From: JAYPHU01 sp038127535
GTDB lineage: Bacteria; Pseudomonadota; Alphaproteobacteria; Rhodospirillales; UBA2165
Length of the DNA stretch: 53,855 nt
Assembly (NCBI GenBank): GCA_038127535.1
Contig: JAYPHU010000026.1
Location: 1-53,855 of the forward strand
Direction of reading: 5' to 3'
Shown: positions 43,168 through 52,249 of the stretch, piece by piece
Position numbering within the stretch: position 1 is the first letter of the stretch
Layout: every line of letters starts with the position of its first letter
The notes under the pieces: model-generated
What the model was told of the DNA's origin: nothing
Seen by the model: only the letters and a program-made list of their open reading frames with translations
The model's database searches: none
Made by a program: the position numbers and the translations under genes

Positions 43168-43192
43168 ACCTGCTATTTGGTGTGATTTCCTT

Positions 43193-43243
43193 CGGTGTCT
43201 GGCACCAGAGCGGGTTATTTGGGCTGATTTGTGCCAAGCACCG
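43193..43243. repeat. Long imperfect inverted repeat between convergent genes
   Basis: CGGTG-TCT-GGCAC (43193-43205) pairs with GTGCC-AAG-CACCG (43231-43243): two 5-bp helices around a symmetric 3x3 internal loop, with a 25-base apical loop. It lies between the MscS remnant and the CHAT gene. No T-run follows, so it is not a standard intrinsic terminator. Confidence 0.4.
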
Positions 43244-43259
43244 GGAGTAGCGCAACTCG

Positions 43260-46200
43260 TTAGGGTAGTCCCACCAGGACGAAGGGCGCCCAGAAAGCCG
43301 GGTGGGCGAAGACCGGCCTCTCGTCATTCTGCAGGTTGTGCATGGCCAGTTTCAGCGCCGCCGCCCGCCCGCCCGCGCTTTCAACATTGGAAAAAAAACC
43401 AGTCGTCAATTTGACCGAAGCCTGCGACGAGACTGGCCAATGGCTGACCAACAGCCCCCTCGCTCCGGCGTGAAAAAATGAGCGGGTCAGACCCGAAAGT
43501 GCAGCCGCCCCTGGTGTTCCGTTAGAGGCTGCCGTATTACACGCCGATAGAATAACCAGGTCCGCGTCCAATTTGAGCCGGGCAATCTCGCTGGCCGTTA
43601 ATAGCCCGTCATTTTCAGGGCTCGGCTCATCTGGTGGCGTCAGAACCAGCGCGGGCTCGCCAAGTTCTCCTATGTCCCCGGTGACCAGCCCGTGTGTCGC
43701 AAACGCGATGACTTTTGTATCGGCCAAGTTCCACGCTCTCAATTCGGTCTCCGATGCATCGTCATCCAAAAGCAAAGCTTCCCGTCCCATCCCGAAGGAC
43801 TTGGCCATTTGGATCAGCTCGTCCTCGGTTTCCGGCAACGCGGGCAACGCACGCACCGCATCTACGTCTGCGATCCCGCGAGCAGCGTACAGTCTTGACA
43901 CAATCCCCCGCGACGCCGCCTGATTGCCATCCAAATCGGGATCACCCACGCCGAGGAACGTCCAACTCGCCTTGGAGGGGGGCTTGTCCTGCCGGAGCGT
44001 CCGGAGTGAAGAGACCGTCGGCAGGGTGCTCATGGCAATCACATTGCCGAGCCAGGGCATATTCCGGTAATTGGCAAATTCCGCGGCCGCACCAGCCGGG
44101 GCGGTCAACAGCACATGAAATGGTAAACTTTGCAGGGCCCCATCGGGCACCAGCAATAGCCTGCTGGCCCCACTCAGAGCCTTTTCTGCAGGCTGTAAAA
44201 TCAGGCGGTACAACTCGTGTGCGGCCTCGGCATCAAATACAGGAAGGTCGTTCAGGGATGCGACGTCTGCCACGTCCAGAGATTTTCTTATGCGCCGCAC
44301 TAGTTGGGCCACAGTCTCGCGGCTGGCTCTTAAGGGCAGCCAGGTCGTTCCGTCGTGGCGAATTACCCAAAGGAAAGACACTTCAAATCCCAGGTGAAAT
44401 ACCAACGCCGCTTCGCCGGGCATGAGAGCCTCCTGAACGTCGGTGACCGCGACCGGGCGATTGACCGACAATTCGGCAAAGTCGGGATATTCCAGTTCCA
44501 GTTCCTTTTCCAGCACCTGTAACCGAGCCGCTTGGGCCTCCAATCGGGACTGCACGGCTGCCAGGTTGAGGTGCTGACGGTCTTTTGGCGACTTACCGGC
44601 GAGGGAGGTCAGCAAGGCTTCCAATCGGAGCCACTTTTCCTTTTCGTCTTGCAGGTTTCTTAAGGCCGCGCCGAGATTGTCGTCGACGGCGGCGTAACGA
44701 GCCCTCAGGTTTTGCACCGCGCCTGCCGCGCCAGAAGCAAAAGACAATTGCGCGGCGCGAAACGCATCGTCTGCAGCGTGATGAGACCGTTTAGGCGCCA
44801 ATTGGCTGTGGGCGTAGGCAATATTGATTAGGCGATCAAAGACAATGCGAATATTGCGGCGCTTTCCAAACGATGAATGTACTGAGACGAGTCCCCTGCC
44901 TTTGTGGTCGGTCAGAATATCCCGCGCTTGGCGAATGAGCTCCAACGCCTCGCCGGCACGCCCTTGTTGGAACCGAAGCGCCGCGAACTCCGATAAGACA
45001 ATCCCGGTTCGAAAATGCGACTTCCCTAGTCCGTTCTCGAATATTTCCAGACTTCGCGAATACATGTTGTCTGCGAGTTCAAATAAGCCTTGTTGACGGA
45101 ATAGTGAACCAATATTAGAGGTAACATCGCCAACGAGAGGATGTGTCCGCCCGAGCGTTGCCTCATAGATATCCTGGGCCCGGGAATAATACTTTGTGGC
45201 GTCTTCAAAGTGGCCGAGACTCCTGTATAGCTCCGCCAGATTACTGTACACCGTGCCCAGCCGGGCGTGCCCAGATCCTAATGACTCCTCCAATACGGCG
45301 ATACCCCGTTGAAAGTAATCCAGCGCCTGTTCAGGCTGTGCCATATCGACATACAATGCGCCGAGATTGGTCAGTGACAAACCGTAGCGGGGAGAGTCGC
45401 TCCCAAGCTCGTCCAAAAGAATTTCGATTGTACGAATGTAAATTAGCTCAGCTACCTCAAATCGGCCCCGGTCGCGCATCAATTCAGCCAAGTTATTTAA
45501 CACGGTCGCAACTCGTGGATCGCTTCTGCCGAAGGCTCGTTCCCGAATGGCGAGCGCACGCCGCAAACTTGCTTCTGCGTCCTTATACTGGCCCAATTGC
45601 CGTTGCAGGGAAGCCATATTGTCAAGCGTAATGCTGACCGAGGGATGACGGCTGCCCAGCGCCTTTTCACTGATATCAAGCGCCTTTGCAAAACTAACCT
45701 GCGCCGCCTCATACTCTCCTTGTGCCCGCTGCGCCTCGCCCAGATTGTTGTAGACCGTACCCAGTTGCGGATGACCCGGATCAAGCGCCTTCTTCCAGTT
45801 CTCAAGCGCCGTTTTGAACGCTGAGGCAGCCTCACCGTATCGACCGAGAGCCGTCATCAGTGCTCCCATGTTATTAAGTGCACGTCCAACCTCGAGATGG
45901 GCGGAACCGACAGTTTCGATCAACAGGCCGATCGATTTGCGGAGAAGTTGCTCTGCCCTCGCGTGGCTGCGGCGAACCCGGTAAAAGTTCCCGAGATCCC
46001 CATAAGCCAGGGCAACCAGCGGATGCTTTTCGCCGACCGCCCGCTGCAAGGTCTCCAGCGCCGCGCGAAAATGCTCTTCGGCTTTGTCGTCCCGGCCGGT
46101 GTGCCGATACATGCGGGCGAACTGGGTATGGGTCGATCCTAGCCGGTGATCGGTCTTGTCGAATTCTCGGGCAACTGCCAAGGCCGCCTCCATGGCCTGA

Positions 46201-46388
46201 AGGGCTTCACCGGGCTTGTTTTCCCTCATTGCCTGGGTGGCGGCCTTTATGTTGCGCTGCCAGGCCTCATCATCGGCGGCTATGGCCGGGCCGGACAATA
46301 AAAGCGCCACGGCAATAGCCGTAGCGGTAAGCGCAGATAAAAACTGCCGCTGGATTACGTTTCGCCGGGAACTCAAGAACGCGCTCAT
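43260..46388 (-). CDS. Exported TPR-CHAT domain protein (caspase-like peptidase)
   Basis: A 1042-residue protein. Residues 1-39 form a Sec signal peptide (hydrophobic core, then GPAIAADD). About ten 42-residue TPRs of kinesin-light-chain type fill 60-500 (for example LGTVYNNLGEAQRAQGEYEA and VATVLNNLAELMRDRGRFEV). After a helical linker comes a CHAT domain (about 730-1040) with the caspase-type dyad His899 in IAFATHGLV and Cys950 in ILSACNTAAS, plus ALSGLTRSFFHAGARGLLVS near the end. CHAT proteins are cysteine peptidases of clan CD; TPR-CHAT relatives include the Craspase peptidase and separase-like enzymes. Here export points to a periplasmic or surface role. The substrate is unknown. It follows the arylsulfotransferase-like gene on the same strand. 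Confidence 0.9.
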   Translation of the reverse strand: MSAFLSSRRNVIQRQFLSALTATAIAVALLLSGPAIAADDEAWQRNIKAATQAMRENKPGEALQAMEAALAVAREFDKTDHRLGSTHTQFARMYRHTGRDDKAEEHFRAALETLQRAVGEKHPLVALAYGDLGNFYRVRRSHARAEQLLRKSIGLLIETVGSAHLEVGRALNNMGALMTALGRYGEAASAFKTALENWKKALDPGHPQLGTVYNNLGEAQRAQGEYEAAQVSFAKALDISEKALGSRHPSVSITLDNMASLQRQLGQYKDAEASLRRALAIRERAFGRSDPRVATVLNNLAELMRDRGRFEVAELIYIRTIEILLDELGSDSPRYGLSLTNLGALYVDMAQPEQALDYFQRGIAVLEESLGSGHARLGTVYSNLAELYRSLGHFEDATKYYSRAQDIYEATLGRTHPLVGDVTSNIGSLFRQQGLFELADNMYSRSLEIFENGLGKSHFRTGIVLSEFAALRFQQGRAGEALELIRQARDILTDHKGRGLVSVHSSFGKRRNIRIVFDRLINIAYAHSQLAPKRSHHAADDAFRAAQLSFASGAAGAVQNLRARYAAVDDNLGAALRNLQDEKEKWLRLEALLTSLAGKSPKDRQHLNLAAVQSRLEAQAARLQVLEKELELEYPDFAELSVNRPVAVTDVQEALMPGEAALVFHLGFEVSFLWVIRHDGTTWLPLRASRETVAQLVRRIRKSLDVADVASLNDLPVFDAEAAHELYRLILQPAEKALSGASRLLLVPDGALQSLPFHVLLTAPAGAAAEFANYRNMPWLGNVIAMSTLPTVSSLRTLRQDKPPSKASWTFLGVGDPDLDGNQAASRGIVSRLYAARGIADVDAVRALPALPETEDELIQMAKSFGMGREALLLDDDASETELRAWNLADTKVIAFATHGLVTGDIGELGEPALVLTPPDEPSPENDGLLTASEIARLKLDADLVILSACNTAASNGTPGAAALSGLTRSFFHAGARGLLVSHWPVSSQASVKLTTGFFSNVESAGGRAAALKLAMHNLQNDERPVFAHPAFWAPFVLVGLP

Positions 46389-46419
46389 GCGTCAGTGTAC
46401 ACGTCTCGCCTAAGGGGCG

Positions 46420-46434
46420 AAACGCCTGGCGTTT
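46420..46434. promoter_or_regulatory. Short inverted repeat upstream of the CHAT gene
   Basis: AAACGC-CTG-GCGTTT lies in the 51-bp gap between the arylsulfotransferase-like stop (46440) and the CHAT start (46388). It could be an operator or a weak terminator hairpin; no T-run follows on the minus strand. Confidence 0.3.
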
Positions 46435-46439
46435 GGAGG

Positions 46440-47498
46440 CTAGAGACTCACCCGGCCCGCGATCTCCGGGGAATCCTCGGCATAGCGGAACGCCCGAAAC
46501 ACCCAGTTCACCGTATCGCCCATGAACATGTCATCGAAATGGGGATTGATGAACTCCCAGACGATCTCGCCTGCGGGGGTGACCTCGAACAAACGCCCGA
46601 ATGAACCTTCGCAGATCAGCGTATTGTCGTTCCAAAGACGCTCCGCCCCGCTGATATGGTGCGAGTAGAAGAACGTCCACGGTGTAGAGCGGTATTCCCA
46701 CACGGTCTCGTTGGTTTTCGGGTCGAACTCTGTGATGAAGGAATGGGGGTGCGGGACCGTGGTGTTCATACCGTTGGCAAACAGCATGATGTTGCCATTG
46801 GCCAGCATCTGGCTGTCGTGCTGATGACCCCAACTGTCGTCCCGGCGTTCCCACTTAATCTTGGCGGTTTTCTTATCGATGATGGCGACGGTGTTGATCT
46901 GGCGCAGGCTGATCAGGATATCGCCGTCGTGGGTGAGCGAACAGGTATTGCACCAGGCAAACACCCGGCGCGGAACCAGCGGATGAAGCGGATAATTTTC
47001 CAGCTCCATATCATGAGCATGCCATTCGAAGACGATCTCTCCGTCCGGGGTGACTTCCTTCACGTAGTCGCTGACCATGCCTTCGGGCGGCTCCGAGTCC
47101 GGCAGGCCGCCGATCACCCGTTTGGCCTTGTCCTCCGGCATCATTTCCCAGCCAGCGTACATGATATTGCCGTTGTCCAGGCGGCGGCAGTCATGATGCT
47201 GCCAATCGTCCTGGTATTCCATCAGGACATTGCCATCCCAATCGACCTCGCGCATCAGGCCGCCCTTTGCCCCGCCTTTGAACGGCGGTCCGCCCTCGGT
47301 ATAGGCGCCGTAGAACAAGTTGCCGTTGGGCAATAGCCTGGCATATCCACCCGGAAAGCCCGGCAGGTCCCATTCGTGGACCACATCGCCTTCCATATTC
47401 AGCAGATAAGTCTTTGGCCGCCACAGCGGTGAATACAGGGTAAAGCCCTGCGCCGCGCCGGGTTCGCTAGTGGTTAGACCTGTTTTGATGGGCCGCAT
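46440..47498 (-). CDS. Arylsulfotransferase (ASST)-like beta-propeller protein
   Basis: A 352-residue protein with repeated propeller-blade segments of the ASST family: TYLLNMEGDVVHEWDLPG, ARLLPNGNLFYGAY, CRRLDNGNIMYAGWE, EVTPDGEIVFEWHAHD, SLTHDGDILISLRQINT, DSWGHQHDSQMLANGNIMLF and VTPAGEIVWEFINPHF. ASST enzymes move sulfate from phenolic sulfates to phenols through a histidine. Candidate histidines are in HAHD, HQHD and SHHISG. Unlike classical periplasmic ASST (near 600 residues) it is short and has no signal peptide. GGGAGACGATAAACC precedes the ATG. Enzyme activity is uncertain. The sulfatase-like gene lies about 10 kb to the left. Confidence 0.75.
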   Translation of the reverse strand: MRPIKTGLTTSEPGAAQGFTLYSPLWRPKTYLLNMEGDVVHEWDLPGFPGGYARLLPNGNLFYGAYTEGGPPFKGGAKGGLMREVDWDGNVLMEYQDDWQHHDCRRLDNGNIMYAGWEMMPEDKAKRVIGGLPDSEPPEGMVSDYVKEVTPDGEIVFEWHAHDMELENYPLHPLVPRRVFAWCNTCSLTHDGDILISLRQINTVAIIDKKTAKIKWERRDDSWGHQHDSQMLANGNIMLFANGMNTTVPHPHSFITEFDPKTNETVWEYRSTPWTFFYSHHISGAERLWNDNTLICEGSFGRLFEVTPAGEIVWEFINPHFDDMFMGDTVNWVFRAFRYAEDSPEIAGRVSL

Positions 47499-47597
47499 GG
47501 TTTATCGTCTCCCTCACGCTTGGAACGGCACAACTATTGCCCATTGTCAGGAGTCGCTCAATGACTCCGGCCAGCGTTTCCGTCCAATGAAAAAAGC

Positions 47598-48686
47598 CTA
47601 CTTTTCCCGGGAGCGCAAGGACAGGAACATCACAACGAATGCCAGGGCGTAGGCTGCGGACAGCCCCCAGGACAGGCCGAGATCAAAGCCGATGAAACCT
47701 TGAAAACCCGCGCCGGCCAAAACAACCAATCCCACGTATTGGGCAAACCGGCCGCCAAGCAGAATTTTGGTCTGATTGGTGGTCCAGCAAAATACCTTCA
47801 ACACTTCGAACAGGCTGATGAAGATAACCGCGCCGGCCATGGCCTGGAACAACTCAGCCGTCTGCGCCCAGGTTGCACCGAACAGCCAAGGCACGATCGG
47901 ATCGGCCAGGCAATAGGTCGAAATGCCGGCGACGATCAACGGACCCGCCAACACAAACAACAGCCTATTCCGGCCTTGCCGGCGGTGTACCGGATCTTCC
48001 GTCCGGCCGAACCAGTTGGCGGCCAGCCGGACCACTATTGGGGCCAGGAATTGCTGAGGCACGGCGGCCAAACGCTGAGCCTGGAAAAAGAACCCGGCGA
48101 TCCTATCTCCACCGATATGGCCGGCCAGCAGGATGGTCACCTGTTGGAAACTACCTTCCAACACGCCGTCGAGCCAAATGCCCTTGGCTTCCGCAACGAC
48201 TCTTTTCATCTCGGCCAGGGTGGGCAACCGAAGTTTGAGAAACGTCAAACCGCCGACCAGATAGAGGCTGATCAAGCTCGCCAAGGTCATAAAAATCTCG
48301 CGGATAAACAGCACTATCGCCCCGATGCCAGAAAGCACCAGCGCCAGCGACAGAAGATGAGACGCCGTTGAAACGCCCGTCTCCACCGTGGCCAGCCGNN
48401 NNNNNNNNNNNNNNNNNNNNNNNNNNNNNNNNNNNNNNNNNNNNNNNNNNNNNNNNNNNNNNNNNNNNNNNNNNNNNNNNNNNNNNNNNNNNNNNNNNCG
48501 CAACGAAACCAATCCGTAAATCAGAGACGCGGCGGCAAAGACCAGCGCGAAACGGCCGAAGTCCTCCGGCAGCAGGTATCGCACCAGCACCAGATTGACG
48601 CCGAAGGCGATGAGCGCCTGCAGAACATTCCCGAACACCAAAAAGGCGCCGCCGATCCGCAGGGATTTGTTGTCTATCTCAGCCAT
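47598..48686 (-). CDS. Oligosaccharide flippase (Wzx/MOP family), with an assembly gap inside
   Basis: A polytopic membrane protein starting SLRIGGAFLVFGNVLQALIA with VRYLLPEDFGRFALVFAAAS, the usual first two helices of MOP-family flippases. The rest (KGIWLDGVLEGSFQQVTILL, FFFQAQRLAAVPQQFLAPIV) follows RfbX/MviN-like proteins that flip lipid-linked glycans. The frame is the same on both sides of a 100-N gap, giving 362 codons, shorter than the usual 420-490; the true gap may be larger. A glycan flippase could serve the glycosyltransferase cluster at 18-23 kb. Confidence 0.75.
   Translation of the reverse strand: MAEIDNKSLRIGGAFLVFGNVLQALIAFGVNLVLVRYLLPEDFGRFALVFAAASLIYGLVSLXXXXXXXXXXXXXXXXXXXXXXXXXXXXXXXXXXRLATVETGVSTASHLLSLALVLSGIGAIVLFIREIFMTLASLISLYLVGGLTFLKLRLPTLAEMKRVVAEAKGIWLDGVLEGSFQQVTILLAGHIGGDRIAGFFFQAQRLAAVPQQFLAPIVVRLAANWFGRTEDPVHRRQGRNRLLFVLAGPLIVAGISTYCLADPIVPWLFGATWAQTAELFQAMAGAVIFISLFEVLKVFCWTTNQTKILLGGRFAQYVGLVVLAGAGFQGFIGFDLGLSWGLSAAYALAFVVMFLSLRSREK
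48399..48498. other. Assembly gap (100 N)
   Basis: Exactly 100 undetermined bases, the usual placeholder for a gap of unknown length in a scaffold. It lies inside the flippase gene, so the length and frame of that gene are uncertain. Confidence 0.99.
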
Positions 48687-48741
48687 ATCCGATGATAATT
48701 AATCGCCCGCAACGGTTAATAAAACACCGATTTACAAAAAT

Positions 48742-48780
48742 GCCGCCCCTGCCGTCAGATGAATTGTGAAGGCGGGCGGC
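48742..48780. repeat. GC-rich inverted repeat in the leader of the FAD monooxygenase gene
   Basis: GCCGCCC (48742-48748) and GGGCGGC (48774-48780) form a 7-bp stem with a long loop containing GCC/GGC, about 50 bp before the ATG at 48832. It may be a leader hairpin or operator. The rest of the 145-bp gap is AT-rich and should hold the promoters for the flippase (leftward) and the monooxygenase (rightward). Confidence 0.35.
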
Positions 48781-48831
48781 GTTTGATATGCCAGGAAGCA
48801 GGATAACACTGGAACGGAGAGACCAAAGCGG

Positions 48832-50415
48832 ATGGCAGATCGTCAGCAGGTAATCATCGTAGGAGGCGGCCCGGTCGGCGTCGGCCTGGCCGTGGACTTG
48901 GGTCTTCGGGGCATCACCTGCACCTTGGTCGAGCGACGGCTAGAACCGCAGCGCATCCCCAAGGGCCAGAACCTGACCCAGCGTACCATGGAGCATTTTT
49001 ACTTCTGGGGCCTGGAGCGTGAGCTGCGCGCAGCGCGGGTCATGCCGCCCGAAACCACCATCGGCGGCGTCACCGTCTATGAAAATCTGATGGGCGAGTA
49101 TTGGATGATCCCGCCCCAACGGGAAGCTGTCCGGGATTATTACTACCAAGCCAACGAGCGTCTCCCCCAGTACGAGATGGAATACGTGCTGCGCCGCAAG
49201 ATGGCGGACCTACCGACGGTCACTGCCAAGCTCGGCTGGCGGACGGAGACGGTCGAGCAAGACGCAGACCGCGTCCGGGTGGTCATCAGCGAGAGTGACG
49301 GAGATCGCCGAGAAGAGCTGGAGGCGGATTATGTGGTGGGCTGCGACGGGGCGCACTCCACTGTCCGGGACGCCATCGGCATTGAACGGTCGGGATCGGA
49401 TTTTGATCAGATCATGGTCCTGGCGGTGTTTAAGTCCAAGGACCTGCACGAGCTCCTAAAGCGCTTTCCCGAACGGTCCACCTACCGGGTCATGCATCCG
49501 GACCTCAAAGGCTATTGGCAGTTCTTCGGCCGGATTGATGTGGGCGAGGGTTTCTTCTTCCACGCGCCAGTGCCGGCCGACACGACGCGCGACAATTACG
49601 ACTTTCAGGGGTTGATCAATCAGGTCGCCGGCCTGGACGTCCATTGCGATTTCGAATATGTGGGATTTTGGGACCTGCGGGTCGCCGTGGCGGAACAGTA
49701 TCAGGTGGGGCGGGTGTTTATCGCCGGAGACGCGGCGCACAGCCATCCGCCCTATGGCGGGTTTGGGCTTAACAATGGGCTGGAAGACATCCGCAATTTG
49801 GGCTGGAAGCTGGCGGCGCGGCTGCAAGGCTGGGGCAGCGACGCTCTTCTGGATTCCTACAGCGAAGAACGCCGCCCGATCTTCAAGGAAACCGGCGAGG
49901 ATTTCATTGCCTCCCGGATCGAACGGGAAGGCGCTTTCTTTGATCGCTATACCCCCCACAAGAACAAGGCCGAGTTCGAAAAAGCCTGGAAGGAATTTGA
50001 GACCAGCGGCCGGGCGTTCGTGATGACCTATGAGCCAAACTTCGAAGGCTCGTCCGTCATTGACGGCCCGCCGGGCGGCGTCTGCAGCGCCCACGGCAAT
50101 CACACATACACGGCACGGGCCGGGCATCATCTGCCCCCTCACCCGCTTTCTTCCGGCAAGGACGTGTTCGAGGAGCTTATGGACGGGTTCACCTTGCTCG
50201 CCTTCGATGCGGATGATGGTGCGGTCAATGCGTTCGAAACCGCGGCTGCGGAATTAGACCTGCCGTTCAAGACTATCCGAGACTCCTATGCCGATGAACG
50301 GACTCGATACGAGGCGACGCTGATCCTGGTCCGCCCGGATCAGTATGTTGTGTGGATCGGGGATGAGGCGCCGGCGGACGCCAAGGCGCTCCTGCAAAAA
50401 GCCGTCGGGAAGTAA
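48832..50415 (+). CDS. FAD-dependent aromatic hydroxylase (MhpA/PheA group)
   Basis: A 527-residue class A flavoprotein monooxygenase. It has the Rossmann start VIIVGGGPVGVGLAVDLGLR, the FAD/NADPH DG motif VVGCDGAHSTVRDAIG and the GD motif VFIAGDAAHSHPPYGGFGLN followed by NNGLEDIRNLGWKLAARL. The C-terminal thioredoxin-like region (from about 430) is typical of MhpA, PheA and resorcinol hydroxylases, which add an OH to a phenolic ring with NADPH and O2. The substrate is not predictable. Ribosome binding site CGGAGAGACC. It is convergent (14-bp gap) with a TRAP transporter that may import its substrate. Confidence 0.9.
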   Translation: MADRQQVIIVGGGPVGVGLAVDLGLRGITCTLVERRLEPQRIPKGQNLTQRTMEHFYFWGLERELRAARVMPPETTIGGVTVYENLMGEYWMIPPQREAVRDYYYQANERLPQYEMEYVLRRKMADLPTVTAKLGWRTETVEQDADRVRVVISESDGDRREELEADYVVGCDGAHSTVRDAIGIERSGSDFDQIMVLAVFKSKDLHELLKRFPERSTYRVMHPDLKGYWQFFGRIDVGEGFFFHAPVPADTTRDNYDFQGLINQVAGLDVHCDFEYVGFWDLRVAVAEQYQVGRVFIAGDAAHSHPPYGGFGLNNGLEDIRNLGWKLAARLQGWGSDALLDSYSEERRPIFKETGEDFIASRIEREGAFFDRYTPHKNKAEFEKAWKEFETSGRAFVMTYEPNFEGSSVIDGPPGGVCSAHGNHTYTARAGHHLPPHPLSSGKDVFEELMDGFTLLAFDADDGAVNAFETAAAELDLPFKTIRDSYADERTRYEATLILVRPDQYVVWIGDEAPADAKALLQKAVGK

Positions 50416-50429
50416 GCGCGAAACCGCGC

Positions 50430-51734
50430 TCAGCGCATCATTGTTTCCGGCAGGAACAGAGCAATTTCCGGAAAGATAATCAGGATCGCCGCGCAGACCA
50501 GCATCGCGCCCCAGAACGGAATGATGCCTTTAAATATCTCGCTCATGGGAACATTTTCGGCGATGCCTTTCACCACGAACACATTTAATCCCAAGGGTGG
50601 ACTGATCAGGCTCATCTCCAGCACCACCACCAGGAGCGCGCCGAACCAGATTGGGTCATAGCCCAGTTCCAGGATCATCGGGAACACGATAGGGATGGAC
50701 AGGACCATGATGGCGATCCCTTCCAGGAACGTGCCGAGAATGATGTAGCCCAGGATGATCAACAACAGAACCGACACCGGAGCGAGTTGAAAGCTGATGA
50801 CCCAGAGCGCCAGGTTCTTCGGTATCTCGGTAATGGCCAGGAACGGGCTAAACAGAAACGCGCCGATCACGATCAAATAGACCATGGCAAAGGTCTTGAT
50901 GGTCTCGAGCGCACAGAACTTCATGTTCTCCATGGTCAGCGCGCGGCGAAAGCCGGCTAGAACAAAGGTCAGGAACGCGCCAATGGCCGCCGCTTCGACC
51001 GGCGTGAATACGCCCAAATAAATGCCGCCCAAGACCACCAGAACAATACCCATCAGCCACACGGATCGGCCCACAGACTTCAACCGCTGAGCGCCGTCTT
51101 GCCGGTCGGCGGCGGGCCCGATGGACGGATCCCGCTTGGTCAAAAGCGCGATGGTCATCATGAACAGGAGCGTCAACAGGATGCCCGGGAATACGCCCGC
51201 CAGGAAAAGCTGGCCGATGGATTCTTCCGTCAGCAGGGCATAGATGATAAAGCCGGTGCTGGGCGGGATGAGAATGCCAAGGGTGCCGCCGGCGGCCACG
51301 CAGCCCGTCGCCAAACGGGGCGAGTATTTATAACGCTCCATCTCCGGCAGGGCGACCCGGCCCATGGTCACGGCAGATGCGAGACTGGAACCGGAAACGG
51401 CGGCAAAGCCGGCGCAACCCACAACGGTCGCAGAGGCCAAACCGCCCGGCCAATGGCCGACGAGGCTCCGCGCCAGGGCATAAAGATCCCGGCTCATACC
51501 CGAGACCATGGCGTAGTTCCCCATCAGCACGAAGAGCGCAATAATGCTGAGGTCATAGTTATAGGCGATCTCGAACGGCACACTGCCGAGCAGCGCCAAG
51601 GTCGGGTCCAACCCGCTCAGCGTGTAATAGCCGCCGACACCGGCGATGGCCAAAGCGATGCCTATGGGGACGCGCAGGAAGATCAGCAGAAACAGGCCCG
51701 CAATCGCCGCTATGCCGACAAAGGTGGGGCTCAT
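50430..51734 (-). CDS. TRAP transporter large permease, DctM family (second system)
   Basis: A 434-residue polytopic protein, paralogue of the DctM at 40442. It shows RVPIGIALAIAGVGGYYTLS, LSIIALFVLMGNYAMVSGMS, GCAGFAAVSGSSLASAVTMG, GGTLGILIPPSTGFIIYALL and EMSLISPPLGLNVFVVKGIA. It overlaps the small permease gene by 4 bp and is last of the operon. Confidence 0.93.
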   Translation of the reverse strand: MSPTFVGIAAIAGLFLLIFLRVPIGIALAIAGVGGYYTLSGLDPTLALLGSVPFEIAYNYDLSIIALFVLMGNYAMVSGMSRDLYALARSLVGHWPGGLASATVVGCAGFAAVSGSSLASAVTMGRVALPEMERYKYSPRLATGCVAAGGTLGILIPPSTGFIIYALLTEESIGQLFLAGVFPGILLTLLFMMTIALLTKRDPSIGPAADRQDGAQRLKSVGRSVWLMGIVLVVLGGIYLGVFTPVEAAAIGAFLTFVLAGFRRALTMENMKFCALETIKTFAMVYLIVIGAFLFSPFLAITEIPKNLALWVISFQLAPVSVLLLIILGYIILGTFLEGIAIMVLSIPIVFPMILELGYDPIWFGALLVVVLEMSLISPPLGLNVFVVKGIAENVPMSEIFKGIIPFWGAMLVCAAILIIFPEIALFLPETMMR

Positions 51735-52246
51735 TCTCCGTCCTCCGGCGCGGCCGCGTGCCGGTCTTCGGGAATAAAAATCCGCATAATCATGACGCCG
51801 GCAAACAACACACAGCCGAACGCCACTAGGTAATAGAACGGATGGTAGGGGATCAGCAGAAGCTGGGATGCTTCGCCGAAGTCTTTGACGTCTATGGACT
51901 GGATCGCCGTCCGCCAGGCGATCACCAGAAACAGGATCGCGCCGACGAGGTTGATTAACTTATCCAGGCCACGCGCCACCGGCAGGGGCAGCTTATCGTA
52001 AAGTATTTCGATGGCCACATGGCCGCCCTTGATGCCGCAATAGGCCAAGCTAAAGAACACCATGATCAGGACCGCAAAATGGGTGAGATCAAAGACCCCG
52101 GTGATCGGCTTGTTAAAGAAGTATCGCCCAGCCACGTCGGCCGTTGTCAGGACCATTAACAGCATCAACACGATGCCGGCGGCATACGCCAGTAAGGTCG
52201 TAAGGGCGTCCGCGGCGCGGGCGACTCGATTTTCCCCTGATGGCAT
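51731..52246 (-). CDS. TRAP transporter small permease, DctQ family (second system)
   Basis: A 171-residue four-TM protein with the DctQ pattern (VLTTADVAGRYFFNKPITGV, IKGGHVAIEILYDKLP). It starts 3 bp after the stop of the substrate-binding protein gene and has no ribosome binding site of its own, so translation is likely coupled. Ends ATGA-style into the large permease. Confidence 0.88.
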   Translation of the reverse strand: MPSGENRVARAADALTTLLAYAAGIVLMLLMVLTTADVAGRYFFNKPITGVFDLTHFAVLIMVFFSLAYCGIKGGHVAIEILYDKLPLPVARGLDKLINLVGAILFLVIAWRTAIQSIDVKDFGEASQLLLIPYHPFYYLVAFGCVLFAGVMIMRIFIPEDRHAAAPEDGE

Positions 52247-52249
52247 GAA

